From an uncultured Campylobacter sp. (GTDB lineage: Bacteria; Campylobacterota; Campylobacteria; Campylobacterales; Campylobacteraceae), in contig NZ_CALACG010000059.1 of NCBI RefSeq assembly GCF_937890585.1, forward strand, positions 1 through 5,668: a stretch of 5,668 nt of DNA. The letters are read 5' to 3'. The position numbers and the translations under genes were made by a program. Positions 1 to 5,668 of the stretch are shown here, piece by piece; position 1 is the first letter of the stretch; each line of letters starts with the position of its first letter. Below the pieces are notes generated by a model. That model was not told the DNA's origin. It searched no databases and worked only from the letters and a program-made list of their open reading frames with translations.

Positions 1-120
1 CTTGTAAAATAGAAATTTTTAATAATAAAATTTATTAAACTTAAAAAATTATAAATAGTAACTACTAAAAACGAGAGACTTTGTTTTAAATTTTAAACGC
101 TAGTTAAACTTTAAAACCAT
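1..120. other. A+T-rich non-coding region downstream of mnmG
   Basis: This stretch has only about 20 G or C bases in 120 (roughly 17% G+C), much lower than the genes beside it, and no credible reading frame on either strand. It lies after the end of mnmG and runs to the window edge. On the minus strand it contains a perfect TATAAT (48-53), listed separately as a possible leftward promoter. No tRNA-like or other RNA fold was recognised. It is most likely spacer plus regulatory DNA for a gene outside the window to the left. Confidence 0.6.
48..53 (-). promoter_or_regulatory. possible -10 box for a leftward gene outside the window
   Basis: On the minus strand the sequence reads TATAAT, preceded by T-rich DNA and followed by a T run. 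This fits the Campylobacter sigma-70 pattern, which relies on a -10 box and upstream T-rich periodicity rather than a -35 box. The region is so A+T-rich that a chance match is easy, and the gene it would serve is not visible. Confidence 0.25.
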
Positions 121-144
121 AAAAGGCTTAAATTTAAGCCTTTT
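121..144 (-). terminator. palindromic terminator overlapping the mnmG stop codon
   Basis: These 24 bases form a perfect palindrome. Each arm is AAAAGGCTTA or its complement around a central AATT, giving a 10-bp stem with a 4-base loop. Read on the minus strand, the stem ends in TTTT followed by ATGGTTTT, a reasonable U-rich tail for Rho-independent termination of mnmG. On the plus strand the stem ends in TTTTT, so it could also stop rightward transcription. The TAA stop of mnmG (134-136) lies in the 5' arm, so the last codons of the gene double as half of the hairpin. The stem has only three G-C pairs, so it may be moderate in strength. Confidence 0.65.
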
Positions 145-1996
145 TCTCGCTTATTTTTATATAAATATGTAAGATATCGATCGCTGCTGGCGTGATACCT
201 GAAATTTCACTCGCCGCAAAAAGCGTTGGCGGGGCAAATTTCTCAAGCTTTTCGACCACCTCGTTGCTAAGGCCGCTTATGCTTCTAAAGTCGAAATTTT
301 CAGGTATTTTCACATTCATCATATCTTTCATCTTCTCGATCTGATTTTTTTGCTCGCCGATGTAGTGCTGATACTTGCACTCGGTTAAAATTTGATCCAT
401 GCTCGCATCGTCTAAATTTACAAATCTCTCATCAAGCTTTCTTAGTTTTTCAGCCGTAAAGCTCTTGCGTGCGACTATCTTTTGAAGGCTCACGTTTTGA
501 CTGATCGGCTCTTCATCAAGACTTGCTAAAAGCTCTAAATTTGCCTTGCTTGGCGTGATCTGAGTGCTGTTTAAAAACTCTAAACCCTCTTTTAAATTTC
601 TTTTTATATTTTTGATCTCGTTAAAAGTCTCATCATCAAGCAGTCCAAGCTCATGACCATATCCGCCAAGCCTTAAAATGGCATTTTCCTCACGCAAAAG
701 CAAGCGATACTCCGCCCTACTCGTAAACATCCTATATGGCTCCTTTGTCCCTTTTGTCACAAGATCATCGATGAGTACGCCGATATACGCCTCATCACGG
801 CGCAAGATAAGCGGCTCTTTGTTATCAAGCGAAAGCGCAGCATTTATGCCAGCCATTAGCCCCTGAGCGCCGGCCTCCTCGTATCCAGTCGTGCCGTTTA
901 TCTGCCCAGCCAAGTATAGCCCTTTTACTTTTTTAGTCTCAAGGCTATGTTTTAACTGCGTTGGCTCGACATAGTCGTACTCTATGGCGTATCCATGCCT
1001 TACTATTTTGGCGTTTTCAAAGCCCTTTACAGAGCGGAGCATCTGCACTTGCACCTCATAAGGCAGACTCGTTGAAAAGCCGTTTATGTAGTATTCTGTC
1101 GCTTCAAGTGTTTGAGGCTCGATGAAAAGGTGGTGTCTGTCGCGGTCGCCAAAGCGGTTTATCTTATCCTCGATACTAGGGCAATATCTTGGTCCGATAC
1201 CCTCGATCTGACCTGTAAAAAGTGGTGCTTTATCGAAATTTGAGCGGATTATCTCATGCGTGGTTTCGTTTGTATAGGCGATGTAGCATGGTAGCTGCGT
1301 TGGGGAGAAATTTTTAGTTCTAAAGCTAAATGCAACTGGCTTTGCATCGCCATCTTGCTTCTCTAAAATTTCAAAATTTATCGTTTTTGCGTCGATCCTT
1401 GGGCATGTTCCAGTCTTTAGCCTGCCTAAATTTAGCCCAAGCCCCCTTAGGCTAGAGCTTAGATTCTTTGCGCTTAGCTCGCCCACACGGCCAGCTTCAA
1501 GTTTGTTAAATCCAACGTGGATTAGCCCGTTTAAAAATGTGCCAGTTGTAATTATCACCTTTTTTGCGTTATAGATGTTATTTAGATGGGTTTTAACGCC
1601 CGTTACTTCGCCATTTTGGCTTAAAATTTCAGTGGCGATCTCTTGAGAAATTTCTAAATTTGGCGTATTTAAAAGCAAATTTCTCATATAAACGCGGTAT
1701 CTATCCATATCTATCTGAGCGCGGCTACCACGTACTGCTGGGCCTTTGCTCTCATTTAGCACGCGAAATTGGATGCCAACAGCGTCAGTTGTAAGCCCCA
1801 TTTGACCGCCAAGCGCGTCGATCTCTTTTACAAGGTGCCCCTTTGCAAGACCTCCGATGGCTGGATTACAGCTTGCAGCGCCTATTTGCTCGGCCAAGAT
1901 AGTGATCAGTAAAGTTTGTTTGCCCATTCTAGCAGCCGCAAGACTTGCCTCAATGCCAGCATGTCCGCCGCCAACGACGATGATTTCATAGTCCAT
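134..1996 (-). CDS. mnmG: MnmG, tRNA uridine-5-carboxymethylaminomethyl(34) synthesis enzyme
   Basis: MnmG (GidA) works with the GTPase MnmE in the cytoplasm. Using FAD, NADH and a methylene-tetrahydrofolate carbon, the complex adds the (carboxymethyl)aminomethyl group to C5 of wobble U34 in tRNAs reading two-fold degenerate codons. The 620-residue product is close to E. coli MnmG (629) and collinear with it. It has the FAD-binding GGGHAGIEA motif (9-17), the CNPAIGG motif with conserved C43, [12 protein letters not shown] (83-94), RYCPSIEDK (270-278) with C272 matching the E. coli Cys277 catalytic position, the [18 protein letters not shown] signature (363-380), and [20 protein letters not shown] (417-436). 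The C-terminal helical domain that binds MnmE contains SGLSNEV (574-580) and ISGITPAAI (598-606). The ATG is chosen because the FAD fold begins at once after it and TAAGGA lies 10 bases upstream. KTGTCPR (194-200) has Cys where E. coli has Pro. The frame is intact. Confidence 0.97.
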   Translation of the reverse strand: MDYEIIVVGGGHAGIEASLAAARMGKQTLLITILAEQIGAASCNPAIGGLAKGHLVKEIDALGGQMGLTTDAVGIQFRVLNESKGPAVRGSRAQIDMDRYRVYMRNLLLNTPNLEISQEIATEILSQNGEVTGVKTHLNNIYNAKKVIITTGTFLNGLIHVGFNKLEAGRVGELSAKNLSSSLRGLGLNLGRLKTGTCPRIDAKTINFEILEKQDGDAKPVAFSFRTKNFSPTQLPCYIAYTNETTHEIIRSNFDKAPLFTGQIEGIGPRYCPSIEDKINRFGDRDRHHLFIEPQTLEATEYYINGFSTSLPYEVQVQMLRSVKGFENAKIVRHGYAIEYDYVEPTQLKHSLETKKVKGLYLAGQINGTTGYEEAGAQGLMAGINAALSLDNKEPLILRRDEAYIGVLIDDLVTKGTKEPYRMFTSRAEYRLLLREENAILRLGGYGHELGLLDDETFNEIKNIKRNLKEGLEFLNSTQITPSKANLELLASLDEEPISQNVSLQKIVARKSFTAEKLRKLDERFVNLDDASMDQILTECKYQHYIGEQKNQIEKMKDMMNVKIPENFDFRSISGLSNEVVEKLEKFAPPTLFAASEISGITPAAIDILHIYIKISEKKA

Positions 1997-2006
1997 GATA
2001 AATTTT

Positions 2007-2012
2007 TCCTTA
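2007..2012 (-). promoter_or_regulatory. ribosome-binding site of mnmG
   Basis: The minus strand reads TAAGGA, ten bases before the mnmG ATG at 1996-1994. It is the only Shine-Dalgarno-like element in the leader and supports the chosen start. The spacing is slightly long but acceptable. Confidence 0.7.
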
Positions 2013-2039
2013 TTTTTGATGGGCAGATTTTATCAAAAA
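2013..2039. repeat. 8-bp perfect inverted repeat over the mnmG promoter
   Basis: TTTTTGAT (2013-2020) and its exact reverse complement ATCAAAAA (2032-2039) are separated by 11 bases. The right arm covers the T-rich stretch and first bases of the mnmG -10 region; the left arm covers the predicted transcription start and early leader. Arm centres are 19 bases apart, about two helical turns, as in many dimeric repressor sites. The arms are A+T-rich, so coincidence is possible and no regulator is identified. Confidence 0.45.
2027..2034 (-). promoter_or_regulatory. sigma-70 promoter (-10 region) of mnmG
   Basis: The minus strand reads CTTTTTGATAAAAT; the -10 hexamer TAAAAT is at 2032-2027. Upstream DNA is alternately A- and T-rich (TTTAAATTTTATATG) with no recognisable -35 box, as is usual for Campylobacter housekeeping promoters. 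A start about seven bases further on, near 2020, would give a leader of roughly 25 bases carrying the TAAGGA site. A nearly identical element occurs at the right edge of the window (5635-5650). Confidence 0.7.
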
Positions 2040-2106
2040 GCATATAAAATTTAAATTTTTTCAAAGAAATTTCACCACAAAATTTATGGTTAGAGTTTTT
2101 TATTAA

Positions 2107-2115
2107 TGATATTTT
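2107..2115 (+). promoter_or_regulatory. possible extended -10 promoter of the lplT-aas fusion gene
   Basis: TGATATTTT has the extended -10 TG and a TATTTT hexamer (four of six matches to TATAAT), with a T-rich run just upstream (2096-2104). A start near 2122 would give a leader of about 45 bases before the ATG at 2168. This is weaker than the mnmG promoter on the other strand; the whole spacer is A+T-rich, so the exact site is uncertain. Confidence 0.35.
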
Positions 2116-2152
2116 AAATATTTTGCTGTTAGATTTACAAAATTTTAAATCC

Positions 2153-2159
2153 AAAAAGG
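2153..2159 (+). promoter_or_regulatory. ribosome-binding site that decides the start of the fusion gene
   Basis: AAAAAGG lies eight bases before the ATG at 2168-2170, good Shine-Dalgarno spacing. An in-frame TTG at 2123 would extend the protein by 15 residues, but it has no purine-rich site upstream and falls almost at the predicted transcription start. The ATG is therefore preferred. Confidence 0.65.
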
Positions 2160-2167
2160 CTTTATTC

Positions 2168-5100
2168 ATGAGGAATTTACTAAAAGTCACTGGCTTTTTG
2201 CCCTACCTTGCGATCGCATTTTTAAACGCAAGTGTCGATCTAGCGCACAAAATAACCATCCAAAACGTCCTTTTAAAGACCTACTCAGGCGACACACTTT
2301 TTATCCTAACAGCCGTTATAAATGCGATGATCTTGTTTCCATTTATATTTTTATTTTCGCCTTCAAGCTTTATAAATGACAAATTTGCAAAGACAAAGGT
2401 TATTAGAATTTGCGCCGTCTTTGGCGTTGTTATCAGCGTTGCAGTGCTTATTAGCTACCTTTTGGGTGCTTTTGGCGTGGCATTTGCGCTCACACTCATA
2501 CTAGCTGCTCAAAGTGCGATCTACTCGCCTGCAAAATATGGCATCATCAAAGCCCTCGTCGGCACTGAGCGACTTGGCACAGCAAACGGCATCATCCAAG
2601 CACTCACCATCATTGCGATACTTGTTAGCTCATTTTTATTTTCATTTATATTTGAAAATTTATACATCCAAGGTGAAAACTCAGAAGAAATTTTAAAAAG
2701 CGTCTATCCTATCGGCATCTTTTTGGTCGTTTTTAGCGCACTCGAAGCATTTTTTGCCTACAAGCTACCTTACATTAGCGAAACAAACGAACAAAGCGGA
2801 GAATTTGAGCTCAAAAAATACATCAGCCTTAGCTACTTAAGAGAAAATTTAAAAGAGGTAAGATCAGATAAAAATATCTGGCTAAGCATCGCTGGGCTAA
2901 GCATATTTTGGGGAATTTCTCAGATCATCATAGCAGCCTTCCCAGCTCACTACAAGGCAGTTTTCAATGACGATAGCTCTCTAGCGGTGCAAGCGATCCT
3001 TGCAGTAAGCGCCATAGGTATCGCATTTGGCTCATACGTGGCTGGCTCTATGTCAAAGCTACACATAGAGCTTGGTATCGTGCCGATGGGTGCTATTGGT
3101 ATATTTTTCTCGCTTTTATTTTTCGCTTTTGGCTCAAATATCGGCGTAGTGAGCCTTAGCTCATTTGCATTTGGATTTTTTGGAGGCATATTTATAGTGC
3201 CGCTAAATGCGATGATCCAGTACTTTGCCCCGCAAAAAACGACTGGTAAGATAATGGCAGCAAATAACTTCTTGCAAAACGTCTCAATGCTGCTATTTTT
3301 GGCAATTGGCATAGGCTTAGTATATTTTGAAATTTCAACCACTGGGCTCTTTGTCTTTACAGCGCTTGTTTGCTTGATTGGCAGTTTTTATGCCATTTTG
3401 CAGCTTCCACACCTTTTTACAAGGCTACTTTTATTGCCATTTTTAAAGACAAAGTACCGCTTTTTTGTAGAGGGTCTTCAAAATTTACCACAAAGTGGCG
3501 GCGCGCTACTACTTGGTAACCACATTAGCTGGATTGATTGGCTCGTGCTTCAAGCTGCAAGCCCAAGGGGCATAAGATTTGTCATGTATAGAACGATCTA
3601 TAACAAATGGTATCTAAAGCAAATTTTTAAATTTTTTAAAGTGATCCCGATAGGCGCAGGCGCTAGCAAAGAGTCCATAGAGCTAGTTAGAGAGTGCCTA
3701 AAAAATGGCGAAGTGGTCGCACTTTTCCCAGAGGGCCACATCAGCTACAACGGCCAGATAAATGAGTTTCAAAAGGGCTTTGAGCTTATCATCAGAGATC
3801 TAGAAGAAATTTGCATCGTGCCATTTTATCTTCGTGGCCTTTGGGGTTCGAGCTTTTCAAGGGCTAGTAAATTTTACAAAGACCTCACTTCTAAAAACGG
3901 CAGACGCGACATCATCGTCGCCTTTGGCAAGCCAATAACTACATTTATAAACGCTGCAAAGATGAAGCAAAAGGTGCTTGAGCTTAGCTTTTCATCGTGG
4001 GAGAGCTTTATCTCAAGGCAAAAACCACTAACAAGCGAATGGCTAAATAACGCAAAAGAGGATAAATTTAAAGAGTGCGTGAGCGACAGCACTGGACTAA
4101 ATTTAAGCAACTTGAAATTTATAACCGCCGTTTTAGTCTTTATCAAAATTTTCAAACGCGAGCTAAAAGATGAGAAAAATATAGGCATCTTACTGCCTAG
4201 CTCAAGCATCGCAGCGATAGTAAATATGGCGCTTCTTGCGATGGGCAAAGTGAGCGTAAATTTAAACTATACGCTTAATGTTACCTCGCTAAATCACGCC
4301 CTAAGAAAGGCAGATATAAATACAGTCATCACCTCTAGCAAATTTCTTGAAAAGCTCGCACTTAAGGGCTTTGATCTAAAAGATGCGATGAGTGGCAGGG
4401 CTAAATTTGCAGAAGATCTCTCAGCTAGCGTCACAAAAAAAGAGAAATTTTTAGCGCTTTTAACTGCCTTTTTTGCTCCAGCTTGGCTCATTAAGCTTTG
4501 CTATTTTAAGCGTGTAAGCTTAGAGGATACGGCTACCATTTTATTTAGTAGCGGCAGCGAGGGCGAGCCAAAAGGTATCGAGCTAAGCCATAAAAATTTA
4601 CTTGCAAACATCAAGCAAATAAGCGAACTTCTAAATTTCAAAAAAGATGACGTGATCTTAAACTCACTCCCTGTTTTTCACTCATTTGGACTAACAGTCA
4701 CCACTCTTATGCCACTTTGCGAGGGCATAAAAATGGTGAGCGTACCTGACCCAACAGACGGAGCGACTATCGGCAAAATGGCCGCAAGACACAGCGCTAG
4801 CATCATCTTTGGCACCTCGACCTTCTTTAGGCTCTACACCAGAAACAAAAAGCTTCATCCGCTGATGTTTCAAAGTGCCAGAATGGTCGTAGCTGGAGCT
4901 GAGAAGCTAAAACCTGAGATAAAAGACGAGTTTAGGCTCAAATTTGGCATAGAAATTTATGAAGGCTATGGCGCGACCGAAACGGCGCCAGTAGCTGCTG
5001 TAAATATGCCAAATATCCTAGAAAAAGAGAGCCTAAAAGAGCTTACATTTAATAGACCTGGCAGCGTTGGTATGCCTCTGCCTGGCACTATCATAAAAAT

Positions 5101-5620
5101 AATCGACCCAGAGACGCTTGAAGAGCTAGAAACTGGCACAGACGGGCTCATCGTGATCGGCGGATCGCAGGTGATGAAGGGCTATCTAAACGACGAAGCT
5201 AAAACAAGCGACGTCATCACGCACATTGACGGCGTTAGATACTATAAAACTGGCGATAAAGGCCACATAGACGAAAACGGCTTTGTATTTATCGTCGATA
5301 GATACTCAAGATTTGCCAAGATAGGCGGCGAGATGATAAGCCTTGGAAGCGTCGAAGAAGAGCTTGCAAAAGTGCTTGGAAGCGACATTGTCTTTAGCAG
5401 CGCAAACGTGCCAGATAGCAAAAAGGGCGAAGCGATCGCACTTTTAGTAAAAAGTGGCACAGAGCCTGAGAATATTGAGCAAATTTTAAAAGAGAGCAAC
5501 TTAGCTCCTATAATGATGCCAAGTTATATATTTATCGTTGATGATATACCAACGCTTGCAAGCGGCAAGGTTGATTTTAAGGGTGTAAAAGCTCTAGCGG
5601 TATCACTTTTAGCGGAGTGA
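2168..5620 (+). CDS. aas: LplT-Aas fusion: lysophospholipid transporter / acyltransferase / acyl-ACP synthetase
   Basis: The 1150-residue protein (numbered from the ATG at 2168) has three parts, close to the summed lengths of E. coli LplT (397) and Aas (719). Residues 1 to about 415 are an MFS transporter with about 12 membrane segments; YSPAKYG (119-125) and GGIFIVPLNAMIQ (339-351) match LplT. Residues about 416-620 are a PlsC-type acyltransferase, with GNHISWID (450-457, catalytic H452 and D457), FPEGHIS (520-526) and VPFYLRG (551-557). Residues about 645-1150 are an AMP-forming ligase, with P-loop SSGSEGEPKG (794-803), EGYGATE (932-938), YKTGD (1026-1030), AKIGGEM (1050-1056) and SGKVDF (1132-1137; K1134 is the likely catalytic lysine). 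By analogy it flips lysophosphatidylethanolamine inward across the inner membrane, makes acyl-ACP from fatty acid and ATP, and re-acylates the lipid. All catalytic motifs appear intact. Lipid and acyl specificity cannot be read from the sequence. It is divergent from mnmG, with no obvious functional link. Confidence 0.92.
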   Translation: MRNLLKVTGFLPYLAIAFLNASVDLAHKITIQNVLLKTYSGDTLFILTAVINAMILFPFIFLFSPSSFINDKFAKTKVIRICAVFGVVISVAVLISYLLGAFGVAFALTLILAAQSAIYSPAKYGIIKALVGTERLGTANGIIQALTIIAILVSSFLFSFIFENLYIQGENSEEILKSVYPIGIFLVVFSALEAFFAYKLPYISETNEQSGEFELKKYISLSYLRENLKEVRSDKNIWLSIAGLSIFWGISQIIIAAFPAHYKAVFNDDSSLAVQAILAVSAIGIAFGSYVAGSMSKLHIELGIVPMGAIGIFFSLLFFAFGSNIGVVSLSSFAFGFFGGIFIVPLNAMIQYFAPQKTTGKIMAANNFLQNVSMLLFLAIGIGLVYFEISTTGLFVFTALVCLIGSFYAILQLPHLFTRLLLLPFLKTKYRFFVEGLQNLPQSGGALLLGNHISWIDWLVLQAASPRGIRFVMYRTIYNKWYLKQIFKFFKVIPIGAGASKESIELVRECLKNGEVVALFPEGHISYNGQINEFQKGFELIIRDLEEICIVPFYLRGLWGSSFSRASKFYKDLTSKNGRRDIIVAFGKPITTFINAAKMKQKVLELSFSSWESFISRQKPLTSEWLNNAKEDKFKECVSDSTGLNLSNLKFITAVLVFIKIFKRELKDEKNIGILLPSSSIAAIVNMALLAMGKVSVNLNYTLNVTSLNHALRKADINTVITSSKFLEKLALKGFDLKDAMSGRAKFAEDLSASVTKKEKFLALLTAFFAPAWLIKLCYFKRVSLEDTATILFSSGSEGEPKGIELSHKNLLANIKQISELLNFKKDDVILNSLPVFHSFGLTVTTLMPLCEGIKMVSVPDPTDGATIGKMAARHSASIIFGTSTFFRLYTRNKKLHPLMFQSARMVVAGAEKLKPEIKDEFRLKFGIEIYEGYGATETAPVAAVNMPNILEKESLKELTFNRPGSVGMPLPGTIIKIIDPETLEELETGTDGLIVIGGSQVMKGYLNDEAKTSDVITHIDGVRYYKTGDKGHIDENGFVFIVDRYSRFAKIGGEMISLGSVEEELAKVLGSDIVFSSANVPDSKKGEAIALLVKSGTEPENIEQILKESNLAPIMMPSYIFIVDDIPTLASGKVDFKGVKALAVSLLAE

Positions 5621-5640
5621 GCCGCCGCCCTTTTATTTTT
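5612..5640 (+). terminator. weak terminator-like element after the fusion gene
   Basis: GCGG (5612-5615) can pair with CCGC (5622-5625) around a six-base loop that includes the TGA stop, and a T-rich tract (5631-5640) follows five bases later. The stem is only 4 bp and the T tract also fits as the upstream part of the next promoter, so termination here is doubtful and read-through into the next gene is possible. Confidence 0.25.
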
Positions 5641-5650
5641 GTGATAAAAT
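5631..5650 (+). promoter_or_regulatory. sigma-70 promoter for a gene beyond the right edge
   Basis: A T-rich tract (5631-5640) is followed by GTGATAAAAT (5641-5650), with -10 hexamer TAAAAT at 5645-5650 and a TG at 5642-5643. It resembles the mnmG promoter closely (T5, then GATAAAAT, then a G+C-rich patch near the start). Transcription would begin near 5657 and run rightward; the gene served lies outside the window. Confidence 0.6.
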
Positions 5651-5668
5651 AGCGCCAAAATATTACCT

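Noticed and set aside
4..10. Possible plus-strand -10 (TGTAAAAT) that could drive a short RNA ending at the palindrome 121-144
   Set aside because: The match is at the very edge of the window in extremely A+T-rich DNA, with no supporting structure or conserved sequence between.
2123..2167. TTG start giving a 15-residue longer fusion protein
   Set aside because: There is no Shine-Dalgarno site before it, while AAAAAGG is well placed before the ATG at 2168; the extra residues have no counterpart in LplT.
1906..2190. 94-residue minus-strand frame across the mnmG start and intergenic region
   Set aside because: It overlaps the mnmG promoter, ribosome site and first codons in another frame, and its composition (Lys, Phe, Ser rich) is what A+T-rich spacer DNA gives. 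No recognisable domain.
2880..2904. Direct repeat of GGCTAAGCAT separated by five bases
   Set aside because: The copies are 15 bases apart in frame and encode Leu-Ser-Ile twice in a membrane helix; this is explained by protein composition.
2950..3342. 130-residue minus-strand frame inside the fusion gene
   Set aside because: Antisense shadow of the membrane-transporter coding sequence, with no ribosome site or family resemblance; the plus-strand frame matches LplT here.
3874..4248. 124-residue minus-strand frame inside the fusion gene
   Set aside because: Antisense shadow of the acyltransferase-ligase linker region; no motif or translation signal seen.
4435..4441. A7 run in the fusion gene (and a T7 run at 345-351 in mnmG) as phase-variable tracts
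   Set aside because: Both are short for the base composition; phase-variable tracts in Campylobacter are usually G or C runs of about eight or more, and none is present.

Overview
The window most likely comes from a Campylobacter-type epsilonproteobacterium. I infer this from the A+T-rich DNA, the very frequent AAATTT hexamer, promoters built as a T-rich tract plus GATAAAAT with no clear -35 box, and a close-packed layout. The two proteins look like Campylobacterota versions of known families. A species other than C. jejuni (for example the C. concisus, curvus or showae group) is a guess from composition only.

Layout: positions 1-120 are very A+T-rich non-coding DNA. The first gene, on the minus strand (134-1996), is mnmG (gidA), the FAD-dependent half of the MnmE-MnmG enzyme that modifies U34 in the wobble position of certain tRNAs. 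Its stop codon lies inside a perfect palindrome that probably acts as its terminator. A 171-base divergent intergenic region (1997-2167) holds a convincing mnmG promoter and ribosome-binding site, an 8-bp inverted repeat over that promoter, and weaker promoter signals for the rightward gene.

The second gene, on the plus strand (2168-5620), encodes a 1150-residue three-part protein. It joins an LplT-like lysophospholipid transporter (12 membrane segments), a PlsC-type acyltransferase and an AMP-forming acyl-ACP synthetase. The last two parts match E. coli Aas along their whole length. Such a protein would bring lysophospholipid to the inner leaflet, activate a fatty acid with ATP and re-acylate the lipid, all in one polypeptide. 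After it come 48 bases with a weak terminator-like element and a good promoter for a gene outside the window.

The two genes are divergent and functionally unrelated (tRNA modification and membrane lipid repair). I saw no mobile element, CRISPR array, RNA gene or clearly new system. The most interesting signals are the roughly tenfold excess of AAATTT, which fits the RAATTY site that marks DNA for uptake in C. jejuni, and the transporter-acyltransferase-ligase fusion with an apparent change at a residue implicated in E. coli LplT function.
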